Below are positions 45,456 through 48,952 of a stretch of DNA of 48,952 bases, in pieces. The notes beneath the pieces are model-generated. The model searched no databases and was not told where the DNA came from. It saw nothing but the letters and a program-made list of their open reading frames with translations. The DNA comes from CAZSAK01 sp964605155 (GTDB taxonomy: Bacteria > Pseudomonadota > Gammaproteobacteria > SZUA-140): contig CAZSAK010000019.1 in NCBI GenBank assembly GCA_964605155.1, positions 1 through 48,952 of the forward strand, in the 5' to 3' direction. Numbering within the stretch: position 1 is the stretch's first letter; the number at the start of each line of letters is the position of its first letter. The translations under genes were made by a program, and so were the position numbers.

Positions 45456-47173
45456 TAGAGTCGTATATAAAACATTGGTGGTTGTTTTTATTCATCTGGC
45501 TATTCATGTTGCCTGGCGCCTGGGCGGCAACCGTCACCACGCGAATTGATCGCAACCCTGTCCATCTGGATGAATCGTTCCGGGTGATCTTTGAGACTGA
45601 TCACAGTGTCGATGCATCTCCGGACTTCAGTCCGTTGGAACAGTATTTCGATATCGTCAATCGCAGTCATGGCACCAGCATGCAGATCATCAATGGCCGG
45701 ATGAGTAATAAGACACAGTGGACATTGACATTGCTGGCGAAACAGGTCGGTCGCTTTGTGATTCCCTCGATCAGCTTTGGGTCCGATTCGTCCGAGACGG
45801 TGACCGTTGCCGTCGAACCGGCCAGACAGGGACAATCCGGAGATACAGGCGAGATCTCACTCGAGGTCACGGCCAGTCCGAAAATCGCCTATGTACAGGC
45901 ACAGATCGTATATACCGTGAGGCTGCTGCGTGCCGTCAACCTGGTCAATGCAAGTCTTAGCGATCCCGAGGTCGCTGACGGAGATGCGGTAGTGGAAAAA
46001 CTGGGGGACGACAGGGAATATGAAACGCAACGCAACGGTGTTCGCTATGCCGTCCTGGAAAGGAGCTATGCCATATACCCGCAGCAAAGCGGTGATCTTG
46101 GTATCAAGCCGGTCGTCTTTGAAGGACAGGTTGTTGACCGCGGTCGATCGCTGTTTGATCCGTTCGCACAGTCATCCCATATCAAACGCCTGCAGTCCAA
46201 ACCCATACAACTGAAGGTAAAGCCCGTACCGCAAGATGCGCAAGGGTCACACTGGCTGCCGGCGAAGGGCCTGGAACTTGTCGAAGAATGGCCAGATCCA
46301 CTCGAGTTCAGGACGGGTGAACCCGTCACGCGAACGATTACATTGCGGGCCACTGGATTGACGGCGGCGCAGTTGCCGAAGATCGAGACCGATGTGCCGG
46401 AGGGTATAAAACTGTATCCCGATCAACCGGCACTGAATGATGACAAGAAGAGTGATGGGATCATCGGTTCCCGGCAGGAAAAGGTGGCGATGATTCCCAC
46501 GCATGAAGGAGATTTTACACTGCCTGCGATCGAGATCCCCTGGTGGAATACCGAAACGGATCGGCAGGAGATGGCTCGCGCTCCTGCACGAACCATTCAT
46601 GTACTTGCAGCTGAATCATCACAGCCAACGTCTGCTGCCCCGGCACCGCTTACACAGCAGCAGGGAAATGTCACGCCGCCAATATCCAATAAGAAAACAG
46701 AAATGAAGCCGGTTAACGGCGAAACGATACCCTCGACATCCGGCGTATGGTTCTGGGTCAGTATCATATTGGCCATCGGATGGTTGTTGACCGTTGTCTG
46801 GTTTGTGCTGGTCCGTAGATCATCGCGAATCAGTGATACTGCAAAACATGAACATACTGATAGTATGTCCAGGATCAGGCAGCGACTCAGGAAGGCCTGC
46901 CAGAATGATGCGGCAACCGATGCCAAAACATTGTTACTGGAATGGGCCGGTTATCAATGGCAGAACAATCCACCCAAGAACCTCGGAGAGATCGGTAAGC
47001 GCAGCGGTGGTGAGCTGGCAAATGAGATCAATGCCCTGACACAGTCGCTATACAGACCAGGTGGAGCTCAATGGAAAGGCGCGGATTTATGGCAGGCCTT
47101 TGAACGCTACAGTGCATCCGTGAAAACGAAGCGGGATACAACCGGAGAGGTTCTGGCGCCTTTATATCCTTAA
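45452..47173 (+). CDS. batD: BatD protein (oxygen-tolerance family)
   Basis: A 573-residue exported protein. A signal peptide (about 1-26, ending PGAWA) precedes a large periplasmic part of repeated Ig-like beta domains with BatD signatures: TTRIDRNPVHLDESFRVIFE, LLAKQVGRFVIPSISF, AYVQAQIVYTVRLLRAVN, RYAVLERSYAIYPQQSG. One membrane helix lies at about 431-453 and a cytoplasmic helical tail follows. The start is GTG within a GTGA overlap with the BatB/C gene. It is last in the operon. In Bacteroides such genes are linked to aerotolerance; in Proteobacteria the role is less clear. Confidence 0.92.
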   Translation: MIESYIKHWWLFLFIWLFMLPGAWAATVTTRIDRNPVHLDESFRVIFETDHSVDASPDFSPLEQYFDIVNRSHGTSMQIINGRMSNKTQWTLTLLAKQVGRFVIPSISFGSDSSETVTVAVEPARQGQSGDTGEISLEVTASPKIAYVQAQIVYTVRLLRAVNLVNASLSDPEVADGDAVVEKLGDDREYETQRNGVRYAVLERSYAIYPQQSGDLGIKPVVFEGQVVDRGRSLFDPFAQSSHIKRLQSKPIQLKVKPVPQDAQGSHWLPAKGLELVEEWPDPLEFRTGEPVTRTITLRATGLTAAQLPKIETDVPEGIKLYPDQPALNDDKKSDGIIGSRQEKVAMIPTHEGDFTLPAIEIPWWNTETDRQEMARAPARTIHVLAAESSQPTSAAPAPLTQQQGNVTPPISNKKTEMKPVNGETIPSTSGVWFWVSIILAIGWLLTVVWFVLVRRSSRISDTAKHEHTDSMSRIRQRLRKACQNDAATDAKTLLLEWAGYQWQNNPPKNLGEIGKRSGGELANEINALTQSLYRPGGAQWKGADLWQAFERYSASVKTKRDTTGEVLAPLYP

Positions 47174-47244
47174 TATAATAAGATGCAGAATGCGCAAAAC
47201 GGCAATTGATGATGCCACGATTCATCACTACTGCAAATGACGGA

Positions 47245-47319
47245 TGGTGGGCGATACTGGGATTGAACCAGTGACCCCTGCCGTGTGAAGGCAGTGCTCT
47301 CCCGCTGAGCTAATCGCCC
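47245..47319 (-). tRNA. tRNA-Val(CAC)
   Basis: A 75-nt cloverleaf on the minus strand. Acceptor strands GGGCGAT/ATCGCCC pair, the anticodon stem CTGCC/GGCAG closes loop TTCACAC (anticodon CAC), the T-arm CTGG/CCAG is intact, and CCA is encoded at 47245-47247. It stands alone between batD and gltX, opposite in direction. Confidence 0.95.
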
Positions 47320-47447
47320 TTTCGATAACGAAAATGAGAAGCCTGAATTCTACGAACTCACATCATCAGCGTCAATAAACGGGGATTTCTGTATTTCGTT
47401 CCTGACCTGTTAGAATAACTGTTTTATATCATATTATTGATTAGCCA

Positions 47448-48863
47448 ATGACGGTTCGAACTCGTTTTGCGCCCAGCCCGACGGGCTATCTGCACATCGG
47501 TGGTGCTCGCACCGCCCTGTATTCGTGGCTCTATGCCCGCCGGCATGGTGGCAGCTTTATCCTGCGCATCGAAGATACCGATCTCGAGCGCTCAACGGCC
47601 GAGTCAGTCAATGCCATACTGGAAGGCATGACCTGGCTGGGGCTGGAATACGATGAGGGCCCGTTCAATCAGACCGATCGCCTTGACCGCTATCAGGAAG
47701 TCATTCAACAGTTGCTGGACGAGGGCAAGGCCTACCATTGTTATTGTTCCAGGGAACGGCTCGATCTGTTGCGGGCGTCACAGATGGCGCGTAAGGAAAA
47801 ACCCCGCTACGACCGTCATTGTCTGCATATGGAAGGACCGCCGCCAGAAGGTGTCTCGCCCGTCGTCCGCTTCCTGAATCCTCAGGCGGGTGAGGTTATC
47901 GTCAGGGATCTGATAAAAGGGAATATCAGGTTCAACAATAACGAGCTTGATGACCTTATCATCGCCCGCTCGGACGGCAGCCCGACCTATAATCTTACCG
48001 TGGTCGTCGATGACCTTGATATGAAGATCACCCATGTCATCCGTGGTGACGATCATCTCAACAATACCCCTCGGCAGATCAATATTCTCGAGGCATTGGG
48101 TGCCACACCGCCGGTCTATTCCCATGTGCCTATGATCCTGGGTGAAGACGGCAAACGCATGTCCAAGCGCCATGGCGCGGTGAGCGTGATGTATTATCGT
48201 GAAGAAGGTTATCTGCCCGAGGCCCTGTTGAATTATCTGGTGCGCCTGGGCTGGTCGCACGGTGACCAGGAGATATTCGAGCTCGATGAGTTGATCGAGT
48301 TGTTCGACATCAAGGATATTAATAACTCGGCCTCGACCTTCAATCCCGAAAAACTGCTGTGGCTGAACCAACATTATATAAAGAACAGACCTCCAGAGTA
48401 CGTGGCCCATCAGCTGAGCTGGCATCTGGGCCGCTCGGATATAGATCCTTCCTCCGGGCCGGATCTGGCCGAGGTCGTCAATGCCCATCGGGAACGTGCC
48501 AGGACCCTTGTCGAGATGGCACAGAACATTCATTATTATTACCGTGACTTTGAACGATACGATGAAAAGGCAGCTGTAAAACAGTTGACCCAAGCCGTTC
48601 GCGAACCATTGGGGAGGTTACGCAAGGCCTTGGCGGATCTGCAGCCCTGGACACCCGAACCGATTCATCAGGTCATTATCGATACCGCGGAGTCCCTGGG
48701 ATTAAAGCTGGGCAAGCTCGCGCAGCCCCTGCGCGTCGCCGTGACCGGTGGCGCGGTATCGCCTCCCATTGATGTTACCGTGTACCTGGTCGGGCGCGAG
48801 AGGGTATTGCAACGAATTGATCGGGCTGTAAAATTCATTGAGGAGAGAGAAGAGGCCGCCTAG
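47448..48863 (+). CDS. gltX: Glutamyl-tRNA synthetase
   Basis: A 471-residue class I aminoacyl-tRNA synthetase that charges tRNA-Glu. The HIGH motif is YLHIGGARTAL (His16), the KMSKS motif is KRMSKR (Lys236-Lys240), and the zinc-binding set Cys98, Cys100, Cys125 and His127 falls at the same numbers as in the E. coli enzyme. The anticodon-binding helical domain makes up the C-terminus. Length equals that of the canonical GltX, not the truncated glutamyl-Q synthetase. Its start is ATG, with no strong ribosome-binding site seen nearby. The tRNA-Ala gene begins 51 bases later. Confidence 0.97.
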   Translation: MTVRTRFAPSPTGYLHIGGARTALYSWLYARRHGGSFILRIEDTDLERSTAESVNAILEGMTWLGLEYDEGPFNQTDRLDRYQEVIQQLLDEGKAYHCYCSRERLDLLRASQMARKEKPRYDRHCLHMEGPPPEGVSPVVRFLNPQAGEVIVRDLIKGNIRFNNNELDDLIIARSDGSPTYNLTVVVDDLDMKITHVIRGDDHLNNTPRQINILEALGATPPVYSHVPMILGEDGKRMSKRHGAVSVMYYREEGYLPEALLNYLVRLGWSHGDQEIFELDELIELFDIKDINNSASTFNPEKLLWLNQHYIKNRPPEYVAHQLSWHLGRSDIDPSSGPDLAEVVNAHRERARTLVEMAQNIHYYYRDFERYDEKAAVKQLTQAVREPLGRLRKALADLQPWTPEPIHQVIIDTAESLGLKLGKLAQPLRVAVTGGAVSPPIDVTVYLVGRERVLQRIDRAVKFIEEREEAA

Positions 48864-48914
48864 GGATTTCTTGACAGTTAAACTCACAATAACGTACAGT
48901 GCGCGTTTGATTTC

Positions 48915-48952
<38 letters not shown>

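Noticed and set aside
47778..48593. A 271-codon minus-strand frame opposite gltX.
   Set aside because: It lies inside a certain gltX with all catalytic motifs; it is an antisense artefact of codon bias.

Overview
The window looks like chromosomal DNA of a free-living, non-model gammaproteobacterium. The strongest evidence is gene order. Two blocks match those of Escherichia and Pseudomonas: tig-clpP-clpX-lon-hupB-tRNA-ppiD-fabI-peptide ABC importer, and gloB-yafS-rnhA-dnaQ. A RegBA redox two-component system, an NhaD sodium/proton antiporter and a DUF6502/DUF5666 pair suggest a respiring aquatic or sediment organism. The lineage is inferred from gene content only.

Layout. (1) 1-3592: the end of tRNA-Lys(CTT), a small methyltransferase, a SEC-C/TPR/O-GlcNAc-transferase-like gene, a decayed copy of the tRNA-Lys 3' half, and a monooxygenase-like pseudogene broken by one in-frame stop. 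This may be a small integrated islet. (2) 3758-12905: tRNA-Leu and the protein quality-control block (trigger factor, ClpP, ClpX, Lon, HU, two tRNAs, PpiD), with a heat-shock-type promoter candidate before lon and a strong sigma70-like promoter before the HU gene. (3) 12911-22480: a dicarboxylate/amino-acid symporter, FabI, a four-gene Npp/Yej-type peptide importer and a small HExxH protein. (4) 22640-27042: the DUF6502-DUF5666 pair, whose promoter predicts a leaderless mRNA and carries an 18-bp palindrome, then an envelope module of two L,D-transpeptidases around an Lpp/OprI-like lipoprotein. (5) 27347-32641: RegA/RegB, divergent from an outer-membrane beta-barrel gene and a TlpA-like thioredoxin, then a LysM lytic transglycosylase (MltD). 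(6) 32819-36226: GloB, YafS-like methyltransferase, RNase HI, DNA polymerase III epsilon and a TerB-like protein. (7) 36253-39245: two cation/proton antiporters. (8) 39246-40082: no intact gene, but frameshifted remains of a secretin on the minus strand. (9) 40083-47173: a tightly coupled MoxR-DUF58-DUF4381-BatA-BatB/C-BatD operon. (10) 47245-48952: tRNA-Val(CAC), glutamyl-tRNA synthetase and the start of tRNA-Ala(GGC).

Functional themes are protein folding and proteolysis, envelope maintenance (PpiD, MltD, L,D-transpeptidases, Lpp, Bat proteins), redox sensing and ion homeostasis. The features most worth a second look are the putatively autoregulated leaderless DUF6502/DUF5666 unit, the RegA-box-like site between regB and the beta-barrel/TlpA pair, the decayed secretin, and the islet next to tRNA-Lys. 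No CRISPR array, insertion sequence, prophage or rRNA gene was seen.
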